A stretch of 9,739 bases of DNA from contig JANXQE010000602.1 in assembly GCA_025356925.1 (NCBI GenBank), positions 1 to 9,739 on the forward strand, written 5' to 3'. The translations under genes and the position numbers were made by a program. The DNA comes from Limisphaerales bacterium (lineage in GTDB: Bacteria; Verrucomicrobiota; Verrucomicrobiia; Limisphaerales; UBA8199). Position 1 is the first letter of the stretch. The number at the start of each line of letters is the position of its first letter. Of the stretch, positions 1 through 5,509 are shown piece after piece. The notes under the pieces are model-generated. The model searched no databases. It saw nothing but the letters and a program-made list of their open reading frames with translations, and had not been told where the DNA came from.

Positions 1-56
1 CTTTCCTGGTAGCTGATTTCATCACTCCCAATTTTGTCCCACGGGAAACGGTTAGG

Positions 57-87
57 CCAATACTTAGAAAGTGCCTCGGCAATACCT
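57..87 (+). repeat. Dispersed short repeat, copy A
   Basis: This 31-base stretch matches 6061-6091 at 28 of 31 positions without gaps, in the same orientation. The core begins CCAATACTTAGAAA. Identity falls off sharply on the downstream side. On the upstream side only weak similarity remains. The first 9 bases are also the left arm of a perfect inverted repeat whose right arm is 113-121; copy B has no such partner. Read in one frame, both copies encode similar peptides (QYLESASAIP and QYLETAPAIP), so a coding origin cannot be excluded. The function is unknown. Confidence 0.75.
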
Positions 88-390
88 GTAAGCTATTGGC
101 CGAATACTAACAAAGTATTGGGTTGGTTTGCGCCCACACCGCACCCTCTGCTTTGTCGCGAGGGGAAAGCGCACGGCACCAGATCGATTTCCATGCACCT
201 ATTGAACCTCATTTGCCGGAAGATTGGCGGCTTTTTCAAAAACGCCGCTGGGTTCCCTAATTTCGTCGTTGCCTCGCTTCAACAACGGCGGAGGCGCTTT
301 GCCTTCAACGCGCACGAAGCCGAGCGTCTCGACCGGATACGGAATCCGTCTAAATATCTAGGAAAATCGTAAGGCCGAGATTGAGTCGGT

Positions 391-406
391 AACCGCTTGA
401 GCGGTT
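391..406. other. Small perfect hairpin (AACCGC / GCGGTT)
   Basis: A 6-base-pair perfect stem encloses the 4-base loop TTGA. No T-tract follows, so it is not a standard intrinsic terminator on either strand. It could mark the end of a transcript entering from the left edge, or be chance. Confidence 0.3.
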
Positions 407-483
407 TCCCCTCGCACCTGTTCCCTGGCAAGTCTCGCTTCCAGAGCGTGCTTGTCGATGGACCGGGGGTCGTGCTAAATTCG

Positions 484-509
484 CGCACAACCACCTTTGT
501 GCGGTTGTG
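484..509 (+). promoter_or_regulatory. Overlapping alternative stems upstream of the yciH-like gene
   Basis: One left arm can pair with two different right arms. CGCACAA (484-490) is perfectly complementary to TTGTGCG (497-503, loop of 6). CACAACC (486-492) is perfectly complementary to GGTTGTG (503-509, loop of 10). The two 7-base-pair stems are mutually exclusive because both use bases 486-490. The element lies 65 bases upstream of the ATG at 575. Whether it is transcribed is not known. It could be a leader switch, a protein-binding inverted repeat or coincidence. Confidence 0.3.
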
Positions 510-574
510 AGACGACGAATTTCCATTGTGAATCTGCGGTTTGTAAACTGTCGGCGCTCCCTCAGTATTTACGC

Positions 575-973
575 ATGAGCTCCCCCAAACGCATTCCCAC
601 AGGCGCCGCGCCGGTTTTTGGCCACAATCCCTTTGGCGCGCTTTCCAGCGCAGGGCTTCCGCCGGCCCCCGAAACTCCGGCCTCGGATCACGGACAACGG
701 ATCGAAACCAAACCAGCGCGCAAGAAGGATCGTGGACGCGTGGACATCATCCGGCAGAAGGCGGGACGGGGCGGAAAGACCGTGACCGTAGTGAAGGGCT
801 TTGTCGGCATCGGTCTGCCGGAGAAGGAGCAATTGGCCAAAGCGATGCAAAAGTCGTGCGGGACCGGCGGGACGGTGAAGAACGGCCAGATCGAGATCCA
901 AGGAGATAAACGCGCGGAAGTGGCGCGCATCCTCGAAGAGGCGGACTTTCGACCGGTGTTTGCAGGCGGTTAA
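575..973 (+). CDS. yciH: SUI1/eIF1-like translation initiation protein (YciH family)
   Basis: 132 residues. The C-terminal half (about 53-132) is a SUI1 domain: a basic GRGGKTVTVV strand, KGFVGIGL, then CGTGGTVKNGQIEIQGD and a terminal AGG, closely matching the layout of E. coli YciH (CGCGGAVKDGVIEIQGDKR). In eukaryotes and archaea SUI1/eIF1 guards start-codon selection; bacterial YciH is reported to discriminate against non-canonical initiation complexes. The N-terminal 50 residues are proline-rich and probably flexible. I chose the ATG at 575 over an upstream in-frame start at 497 because the 26 extra residues are cysteine-rich and unlike the family, whereas MSSPKRIPTG resembles typical starts. 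No Shine-Dalgarno sequence precedes it. It opens the + strand block and is followed after 136 bases by the desaturase. Confidence 0.9.
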   Translation: MSSPKRIPTGAAPVFGHNPFGALSSAGLPPAPETPASDHGQRIETKPARKKDRGRVDIIRQKAGRGGKTVTVVKGFVGIGLPEKEQLAKAMQKSCGTGGTVKNGQIEIQGDKRAEVARILEEADFRPVFAGG

Positions 974-1109
974 TCCAGGCGTCGGGGCGGCTCGATCGAA
1001 TCGCGGTTGTAATCGCTTTGTTCGGGTGTACAATGATTGGTTCGGCGAGCTTCCAACATCTGGTTTCCCACCTTTTGGCGATCACGCAGGAAAGACTTAG
1101 AGCAAGTGT

Positions 1110-2213
1110 ATGATAACTAATCGGGTTTCGACAAAACATGAACAGCCAGCGGTCACGGCGAAATGGAAGGAAATCGTGGCCAAGTACCAACAGCCCGCGT
1201 TGGGGCGAGGTGTATGGCAAGTCACCAACACTTTCGTTCCCTATGTGGCCCTGTGGTATCTAATGTACGTCAGTCTAGGGGTCTCTTATTGGCTCACGGG
1301 AGGGCTCGTCCTGCTGGCTGCAGGCTTTTTAGTGCGGGTATTTATTATTTCGCACGACTGCGGGCATGGCTCGTTTCTCAAGTCCCGCCGAGCGAATGAT
1401 ACTTTGGGTTTCATCACCGGCGTTCTCAGCTTCACCCCTTACTACCATTGGCGCTGGGAACACGGCTTGCACCACTCCAGCGCAGGAGATCTGGATCGGC
1501 GCGGCACCGGCGACGTATGGACCCTGACTGTGCAGGAATACCTTGCCGCTTCGCGCTCGAAGCGTTTTGCCTATCGCCTGGCGCGCAATCCGCTCATTCT
1601 TTTTGTGCTGGCACCACTGTTCCTGTTTCTAGTCAAACAACGGTTCCCCTCAAAGGGGGCCGGTCGACGCGAACGCAACTCCGTGTATTGGACCAACTTG
1701 GCGCTTCTGGCCGTGGCCGTGGGTTTGAGTTTCGTGTTCGGCGTGACAACCTACCTGCTCCTCCAGTTGGGGGTGTTGCTGGCCGCCGGCGTGGCCGGCG
1801 TTTGGCTATTTTATGTGCAGCACCAGTTCGAGGGCGTTTATTGGGAACGTGGCGAGCATTGGGATTATTGCACCGCAGCGTTGCAGGGCAGTTCGTTCTA
1901 CAAACTGCCAAAGGTGCTGCAGTGGTTCTCCGGCAATATTGGATTCCACCACATTCACCACCTGAGCCCGCGGATTCCGAACTACAACCTGGAAAAGTGC
2001 CACCTGGCCGAGCCGTTATTTCAGACGGTGAAACCGGTGACCTTGCTGGCCAGCTTGAAGTCATTGACGTTCCGGCTCTGGGACGAGCAGCGTCGCAAAC
2101 TGGTGAGTTTCCGCACCGTAAACCGTCTGCGCCCCGGGGCAGGGCGGATTGCCTGGCGGTTTGTGACCAGCCTGTTCCTGCGGCAGAATGCGGGTCCGCG
2201 CTCGAGAAGCTGA
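1110..2213 (+). CDS. Membrane fatty acid desaturase (acyl-lipid/Des type)
   Basis: 367 residues, an integral membrane di-iron enzyme that introduces double bonds into membrane lipid acyl chains using O2 and reduced electron carriers. All three histidine boxes are present: HDCGH (82-86), HGLHH (118-122, inside HWRWEHGLHHSS) and HHIHH (280-284). They carry the flanking signatures DRRGTGDVWTLTVQEY and SPRIPNYNLEKCH, which recall the Bacillus Des and cyanobacterial delta-12 families. Hydrophobic segments lie near 43-60, 63-80, 163-176, 193-212 and 214-235. The length is normal for the family. The ATG at 1110 follows a weak AGGAAAG, which sits too far upstream (about 15 bases) for a standard ribosome binding site. 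Regioselectivity cannot be read from sequence. Such enzymes are commonly induced by cold, in line with the neighbouring RNA-binding protein, IF-1 and helicase. Confidence 0.93.
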   Translation: MITNRVSTKHEQPAVTAKWKEIVAKYQQPALGRGVWQVTNTFVPYVALWYLMYVSLGVSYWLTGGLVLLAAGFLVRVFIISHDCGHGSFLKSRRANDTLGFITGVLSFTPYYHWRWEHGLHHSSAGDLDRRGTGDVWTLTVQEYLAASRSKRFAYRLARNPLILFVLAPLFLFLVKQRFPSKGAGRRERNSVYWTNLALLAVAVGLSFVFGVTTYLLLQLGVLLAAGVAGVWLFYVQHQFEGVYWERGEHWDYCTAALQGSSFYKLPKVLQWFSGNIGFHHIHHLSPRIPNYNLEKCHLAEPLFQTVKPVTLLASLKSLTFRLWDEQRRKLVSFRTVNRLRPGAGRIAWRFVTSLFLRQNAGPRSRS

Positions 2214-2277
2214 GGCCTCGCCGGCGGAGAAATGCGGCCTCAAGGGACGCCTCGTTGGGCGGGGCGTGTCGAACGAA

Positions 2278-2293
2278 GCGGCGTTAACGCCGC
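2278..2293. repeat. Perfect 16-base palindrome downstream of the desaturase
   Basis: GCGGCGTTAACGCCGC is fully self-complementary and sits 64 bases after the desaturase stop. A second weaker stem, ACGCC/GGCGT (2247-2251 with 2263-2267), lies just before it. No T-tract follows, so a classical intrinsic terminator is doubtful. A transcription end, a REP-like dispersed palindrome or a dimeric protein-binding site are all possible. Confidence 0.45.
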
Positions 2294-2324
2294 ACCCCTT
2301 CAAATAATAAAACGCGAAGAGCAG

Positions 2325-2352
2325 TTGCTTTTGTGCCCCGATGCGGTATAGT
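2325..2352 (+). promoter_or_regulatory. Candidate housekeeping-type promoter for the RRM gene
   Basis: TTGCTT (2325-2330) and TATAGT (2347-2352) are separated by 16 bases and resemble sigma-70 -35 and -10 boxes, each with two departures from consensus. A start near 2359 would give a leader of about 124 bases before the ATG at 2483. That leader can form a stem CTTGCC/GGCAGG (2371-2376 with 2385-2390, one G-U pair) and a weaker stem GAAAAT/ATTTTC (2390-2395 with 2405-2410). Long leaders are typical of cold-shock mRNAs; the link is inference. Confidence 0.4.
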
Positions 2353-2482
2353 AGAGTCTTATTTAGCCAACTTGCCGATTTCAAGGCAGGAAAATCTTCA
2401 ATGAATTTTCTTCAGTGATGATTTGAAACCCGAGCGTCGGGGACACCCTTGGAAAAGCAGTCGACTGAGTTAAGAAATTATT

Positions 2483-2797
2483 ATGGGCACAAAACTGTAC
2501 GTCGGAAACCTCCCTTTCGACATCACCGAGGACGACCTGAGGAACATGCTTTCGCAACACGGGCCGGTCAATGATATCGCCGTGGTCATGGACAAAATCA
2601 CCGGACGGGCGCGGGGCTTTGCCTTCGCGACGATGAATACCGAGGAGGCAGCTAAAGCTGCGATTACGGCCTTGAACGGGAAGGATTGGAAAGGCCGCGC
2701 TTTGACGGTCAATGAAGCTCGTCCCCGCGAAGAACGTTCGGGCGGTGGCGGTGGTGGTGGCGGCGGTTACGGGGGCGGAGGCCGCTCCCGCTACTGA
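2483..2797 (+). CDS. Glycine-rich RRM RNA-binding protein
   Basis: 104 residues, a single RNA recognition motif followed by a short glycine/arginine tail. RNP2 is LYVGNL (5-10). RNP1 is RGFAFATM (44-51), with alanine at position 6 where Ile/Leu/Val is usual. The beta-alpha-beta spacing fits (helix TEDDLRNMLSQHG near 15-27, helix EEAAKAAITALNG near 54-66), and the domain ends near residue 78. The tail (85-104) has a run of nine glycines, then YGGGGRSRY. The protein is very like the cyanobacterial Rbp proteins, which bind RNA and are cold-induced, so a role in RNA stability or translation is likely. It probably acts in the cytoplasm. No Shine-Dalgarno sequence precedes the ATG. A candidate promoter lies at 2325-2352, so the gene probably has its own transcript. 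Confidence 0.94.
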   Translation: MGTKLYVGNLPFDITEDDLRNMLSQHGPVNDIAVVMDKITGRARGFAFATMNTEEAAKAAITALNGKDWKGRALTVNEARPREERSGGGGGGGGGYGGGGRSRY

Positions 2798-2938
2798 TCG
2801 ACGGTTAGCCTGGAGGAATGGTTCAAGCGCAGCAACAGTGTCTGAGCCGCTCGCGGAGTTGTTCCCGGATAGTGCTCTGAGCGCTCGGCCGTCCGGGTTG
2901 TTGCGCCCGTCTGGGCTGTCTCCCGCGCCTTGATTTTT

Positions 2939-3352
2939 ATGTCATCTACGTCACTGCCAACACCCGCAGGGCTTGAAACCCGCCAGCAGCGGTTCGAGCC
3001 GATATTGTCCCAATCCTGCTTTGAGGGCCTCAAAGCGATCCTCGCGCGCGTGTCCTCTGACCGGGAAGCGCTCTGTGCGGGAATCATGGGTACGAACAGC
3101 TACGAAGAACTGCTGGCCAGGCTTGGCTACAAACTGGTTCTGACCCGGCAAATCCACGTGCAGGATTCATACTGCCGAGTGGGTCCGGAAGGCGGCATCA
3201 AGGCGGTGGTCCCGTATTACGATATCCCGACGCAGCGGTCGCTGCCGACCTTGGTGAACTTTGATGGCACACTAACTACCACGCCTAGCGCCGCCGCCTT
3301 TTTTGAAGGGCTGCTGGGCGAGCTCAGAAAACAACTAAGCGCGCTCGTCTGA
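2939..3352 (+). CDS. Hypothetical protein, 137 residues
   Basis: I do not recognise this protein. It is soluble-looking, with no signal peptide or membrane segment. A helix-rich N-terminal half (about 18-67) is followed by a beta-like middle (IHVQDSYCRVGPEGGIKAVVPYYD, read here as about 72-95) and a final amphipathic helix (about 117-135). Two cysteines in the N-terminal half are not arranged as a metal site. Codon use looks like that of its neighbours and the frame is open throughout, which supports a real gene. I chose the ATG at 2939; a TTG three codons upstream (2930) is the alternative. No ribosome binding site is visible. It lies 141 bases after the RRM gene and 96 before infA, on the same strand, so co-expression is plausible. 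Its function is unknown. Confidence 0.6.
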   Translation: MSSTSLPTPAGLETRQQRFEPILSQSCFEGLKAILARVSSDREALCAGIMGTNSYEELLARLGYKLVLTRQIHVQDSYCRVGPEGGIKAVVPYYDIPTQRSLPTLVNFDGTLTTTPSAAAFFEGLLGELRKQLSALV

Positions 3353-3448
3353 GCTGACCCCGACCTCTGCGTTGCTTGCGCCCCGTCCTTTGGCGGTCAT
3401 TGGGACGTCGCGCTTTTTAATCGACCGTTTTCAAGAGAGAGATAGACA

Positions 3449-3664
3449 ATGAAGGAAGAACATATTGAAGTCGAGGGCGTCATCGCGACGGTGCTCGCGG
3501 GAACCATGTTTCGCGTGGAACTGGACAATAAGCACCTGGTGCTGGCGACGATTTGCGGCAAAATGCGGAAACGTTGGGTGCGCATCACGGTCGGTGACCG
3601 GGTGAAAATGGAAATGTCGCCCTATGATTTGAACAAAGGCCGCATCACCTGGCGCCTGCGTTGA
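3449..3664 (+). CDS. infA: Translation initiation factor IF-1
   Basis: 71 residues, the normal full length of IF-1, a single S1-like OB fold that occupies the ribosomal A site during initiation and aids IF-2 and IF-3. Family signatures are clear: TMFRVELDN (19-27), GKMRKRWVRI (37-46), GDRVKMEMSPYDL (49-61) and the ending KGRITWRLR. A weak purine stretch (AGAGAGAGAT, 3434-3443) precedes the ATG and is the best ribosome binding site candidate in the + strand block. The gene stands apart from the ribosomal protein genes where infA usually sits (next to rpmJ), so it may be a second, specialised copy. IF-1 levels rise in cold shock in E. coli. It lies 73 bases before the RNA helicase, with no obvious terminator between, so the two may be co-transcribed. 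Confidence 0.96.
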   Translation: MKEEHIEVEGVIATVLAGTMFRVELDNKHLVLATICGKMRKRWVRITVGDRVKMEMSPYDLNKGRITWRLR

Positions 3665-3737
3665 GCTGCTGTCAGGCGCCGGGCGCGATTTCAAATCGTG
3701 CGATGGCCGCCTCCCACCCATTCACTGATCCCCTTTT

Positions 3738-5036
3738 ATGCCTTTTCTCTCCCTTGGCCTCGACGCCAACATCCTCAAAGCTGTCCAGGAGGCCGGTTAC
3801 ACCGAACCCACGCCCATTCAGTCCGCCGCTATCCCGCAAATACTCGCCGGGCACGACCTGATCGGCATCGCCCAAACCGGCACCGGCAAGACCGCGGCGT
3901 TCGTTTTACCGATCCTTGCTAAGCTCGTCGGGACAACTCCCCATGACCGACCGCGCGCGATCCGTGCGCTCATCCTGGCGCCGACGCGTGAGTTGGCCGT
4001 CCAGATCGAGGAGAACGTGCGCGCTTACGCTCGCCATCTTCCGATTCGCGCCGCCACGATCTATGGCGGCGTGAGCGAGCGTCCCCAGATCCAGGCTCTG
4101 CGCGGAGGCGTGGACCTGCTCGTGGCGACGCCCGGCCGGTTGCTGGACCTGATGGATCGGCGGCTCTGTGATTTTTCCGGGCTCACCTTCCTCGTCCTCG
4201 ACGAAGCCGAGCGAATGCTCGACATGGGTTTCCTGCCGGACATCCGGCGCATCGTCAGAGCCTTGCCCCAGAGACGCCAGACACTGCTGTTTTCGGCGAC
4301 GCTTTCCCAGGACATCGAAGCGGTCACGCGCGAGTTTCTCCGCGCTCCAAAGACCGTCCAGATCGGCCGCCGGGCCAACCCCGCGGAGACCGTCACGCAA
4401 CTGGCCTACGAGGTTCCGCAGCACCTGAAGTCATCGCTGCTCCTGCATTTGTTGCGTGAGCCGGGTCTTAACATGGTGTTAGTTTTTTCGCGCATGAAGC
4501 ATGGTGCCGATCGGATCGCGCGGGGCCTCGAAGGCAAGGGGATCCGCACGGCAACACTTCACTCCAACCGCTCGCAGAACCAGCGTCTGCGCGCCCTGAA
4601 GGACTTTAAATCAGGAGCAGTGCGGGTGCTCGTGGCGACCGACATCGCCGCCCGCGGGATCGACGTCGATGGCATCTCTCACGTGGTGAATTATGACTTT
4701 CCGATGCACCCGGAGGATTACGTCCACCGGATTGGCCGGACGGGCCGCGGTCACGCGGTGGGCGACGCAATCAGTTTTGTGACGCCCGAAGATCACAGCG
4801 CCTTGCGATCGCTCGAACGCTTCATTGGACGTGGTCTGGTGCGCAAGCGCGCCGAAGGGTTTAACTACACGGTCGCTGCGCCCGCTGGCGCGACTGCGGC
4901 TCCAAGAGAGCGGCACGCCGGTAACAGCCATGGTCCTCGGCCGCCGGCTGCTGACCGGCCCAGCGGCGGCGGTTCGGGCAGGCGCTCGGGCTTCCGCTCG
5001 GCCTCGGCTGGTCACGGAAATCGCTGGCGGCGCTGA
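3738..5036 (+). CDS. rhlE: DEAD-box family ATP-dependent RNA helicase, RhlE-like
   Basis: 432 residues, two RecA-like domains that unwind RNA duplexes using ATP. The motifs appear in order: Q motif GYTEPTPIQ (20-28), Walker A AQTGTGKT (45-52), PTREL (82-86), TPGR (131-134), motif II DEAE (155-158), SAT (186-188), ATDIAARGID (300-309) and HRIGRTGR (330-337). The opening FLSLGLDANIL and LIGIAQTGTGKTAAFVLPIL are RhlE-like. Motif II reads DEAE, not DEAD; the Mg-binding Asp-Glu pair is kept. After about 380 the chain becomes a disordered tail rich in Ala, Pro, Gly and Arg (GGGSGRRSGFR), a usual RNA-contacting extension. No Shine-Dalgarno sequence precedes the ATG at 3738. RhlE proteins act in ribosome assembly and RNA decay, and related helicases are needed in the cold. 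The stop is 6 bases from the convergent minus-strand gene. Confidence 0.95.
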   Translation: MPFLSLGLDANILKAVQEAGYTEPTPIQSAAIPQILAGHDLIGIAQTGTGKTAAFVLPILAKLVGTTPHDRPRAIRALILAPTRELAVQIEENVRAYARHLPIRAATIYGGVSERPQIQALRGGVDLLVATPGRLLDLMDRRLCDFSGLTFLVLDEAERMLDMGFLPDIRRIVRALPQRRQTLLFSATLSQDIEAVTREFLRAPKTVQIGRRANPAETVTQLAYEVPQHLKSSLLLHLLREPGLNMVLVFSRMKHGADRIARGLEGKGIRTATLHSNRSQNQRLRALKDFKSGAVRVLVATDIAARGIDVDGISHVVNYDFPMHPEDYVHRIGRTGRGHAVGDAISFVTPEDHSALRSLERFIGRGLVRKRAEGFNYTVAAPAGATAAPRERHAGNSHGPRPPAADRPSGGGSGRRSGFRSASAGHGNRWRR

Positions 5037-5042
5037 GGCGGC

Positions 5043-5174
5043 TCAGAAGTGAGGGTGCACACGACCGATGAAGAACAGCGCAACTCCCAGGAGCGCGCTG
5101 ACCATAACCCCGACGACCAGCACCGCGAAAATGACTTTGGCGTTCCGGCGGCGTGCGGAGGAGCTGGCTTTCAT
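5043..5174 (-). CDS. Small single-pass membrane protein, 43 residues
   Basis: The frame runs from ATG (5174) to TGA (5043). The protein begins MKASSSARRRNAK, continues with a hydrophobic helix at about 14-36 (VIFAVLVVGVMVSALLG, then VALFFI) and ends GRVHPHF. The basic N-terminus suggests an N-in, C-out orientation in the inner membrane, by the positive-inside rule. It starts only 12 bases after the stop of the omega-like gene, so the two are probably co-transcribed. No Shine-Dalgarno sequence is visible. Its stop nearly touches that of the helicase gene on the other strand. The coherent charge and helix layout argues for a real gene, but I know of no family and have no comparison. Confidence 0.55.
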   Translation of the reverse strand: MKASSSARRRNAKVIFAVLVVGVMVSALLGVALFFIGRVHPHF

Positions 5175-5186
5175 CGAAGGGGCTGT

Positions 5187-5459
5187 CTAAGTCTTGGCCC
5201 AGTGCTGCGGCCGCTTGCGATTTCTTCCCGTCGGACGCGTGAGCTCGATCAGCTCGGGCATGTCGAAGCCCATTTTATCCTCGATGATTTCACGCAACGC
5301 GATGTCCGCAGCACCGAGGTTGGCGGTGTCTGCCACCAGCGGCCGGCAACTGCCTCCCGCGCCGGAGTTGAGCTGGCGGACGCGTCGTGAAACGAGGTTG
5401 ACGAGGACGTTGGCGTTGACGACTTTTAGCAGCGCTTTTTGAACAAGTATGGCATTCAT
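5187..5459 (-). CDS. rpoZ: DNA-directed RNA polymerase omega subunit-like protein
   Basis: 90 residues. The core LVNLVSRRVRQL (about 19-30), RPLV (39-42) and IALREIIEDKM (53-63) matches the omega pattern of E. coli RpoZ (LVLVAARRARQ, PLV, IALREIEEG). Omega wraps the C-terminus of the beta-prime subunit and helps polymerase assembly. The C-terminal PTGRNRKRPQHWAKT differs from the proteobacterial tail and may be typical of this lineage. The ATG at 5459 is preceded by an AT-rich stretch (ATTTTAAAAAAATT on the coding strand) and no ribosome binding site. It lies 50 bases after osmC and 12 before a small membrane protein gene, on the same strand. The context differs from the gmk-rpoZ-spoT order known in E. 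coli. The alternative is an uncharacterised protein of the same fold. Confidence 0.72.
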   Translation of the reverse strand: MNAILVQKALLKVVNANVLVNLVSRRVRQLNSGAGGSCRPLVADTANLGAADIALREIIEDKMGFDMPELIELTRPTGRNRKRPQHWAKT

Positions 5460-5509
5460 AATTTTTTTAAAATGAGTCGGAAATCAGGGCCGTCGCCGAA
5501 CCAGGACCC

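Larger units (their letters stand above)
1..574. other. Intergenic region without a convincing gene
   Basis: No reading frame here resembles a protein I recognise. The longest open frame (34-372, +) starts at TTG, has no ribosome binding site and encodes a low-quality composition rich in basic residues at its end. The minus-strand frame 279-494 is no better. The stretch holds a dispersed repeat copy (57-87), a perfect 9-base inverted repeat (57-65 with 113-121), a 6-base-pair hairpin with a 4-base loop (391-396 with 401-406) and overlapping stems at 484-509. It may include the promoter and leader of the yciH-like gene at 575, but I see no clear -10/-35 pair. Confidence 0.6.

Noticed and set aside
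34..372. Open frame of 112 codons on + at the left edge
   Set aside because: TTG start, no ribosome binding site and no family resemblance apart from the repeat-encoded peptide. The repeat explains the only notable part.
1092..1101. AAGACTTAGA upstream of the desaturase as a repeat relative
   Set aside because: Only the 7-base core ACTTAGA is shared with the real repeats, which is expected by chance in 10 kb.
1448..2287. 279-codon open frame on + within the desaturase gene
   Set aside because: It lies in another frame of the clearly identified desaturase, is rich in Arg and Ala as GC-rich shadows are, and has no domain.
2741..2783. GGT/GGC run as a tandem repeat or CRISPR-like array
   Set aside because: It simply encodes the polyglycine tail of the RRM protein and has no spacer structure. 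No CRISPR array, tRNA, rRNA or transposase gene was seen anywhere in the window.
3665..3737. Near-palindrome CGATTT-C-AAATCG between infA and the helicase as a terminator
   Set aside because: A one-base centre cannot form a hairpin loop without losing pairs, and no T-tract follows.
5172..5205. Possible third copy of the dispersed repeat (minus strand, near the rpoZ stop)
   Set aside because: The core CCAAGACTTAGA (5186-5197, read on minus) matches with one change, and a GCCCC and CGAT follow, but a 2-base gap is needed and the site overlaps two gene ends. Too weak without more copies.
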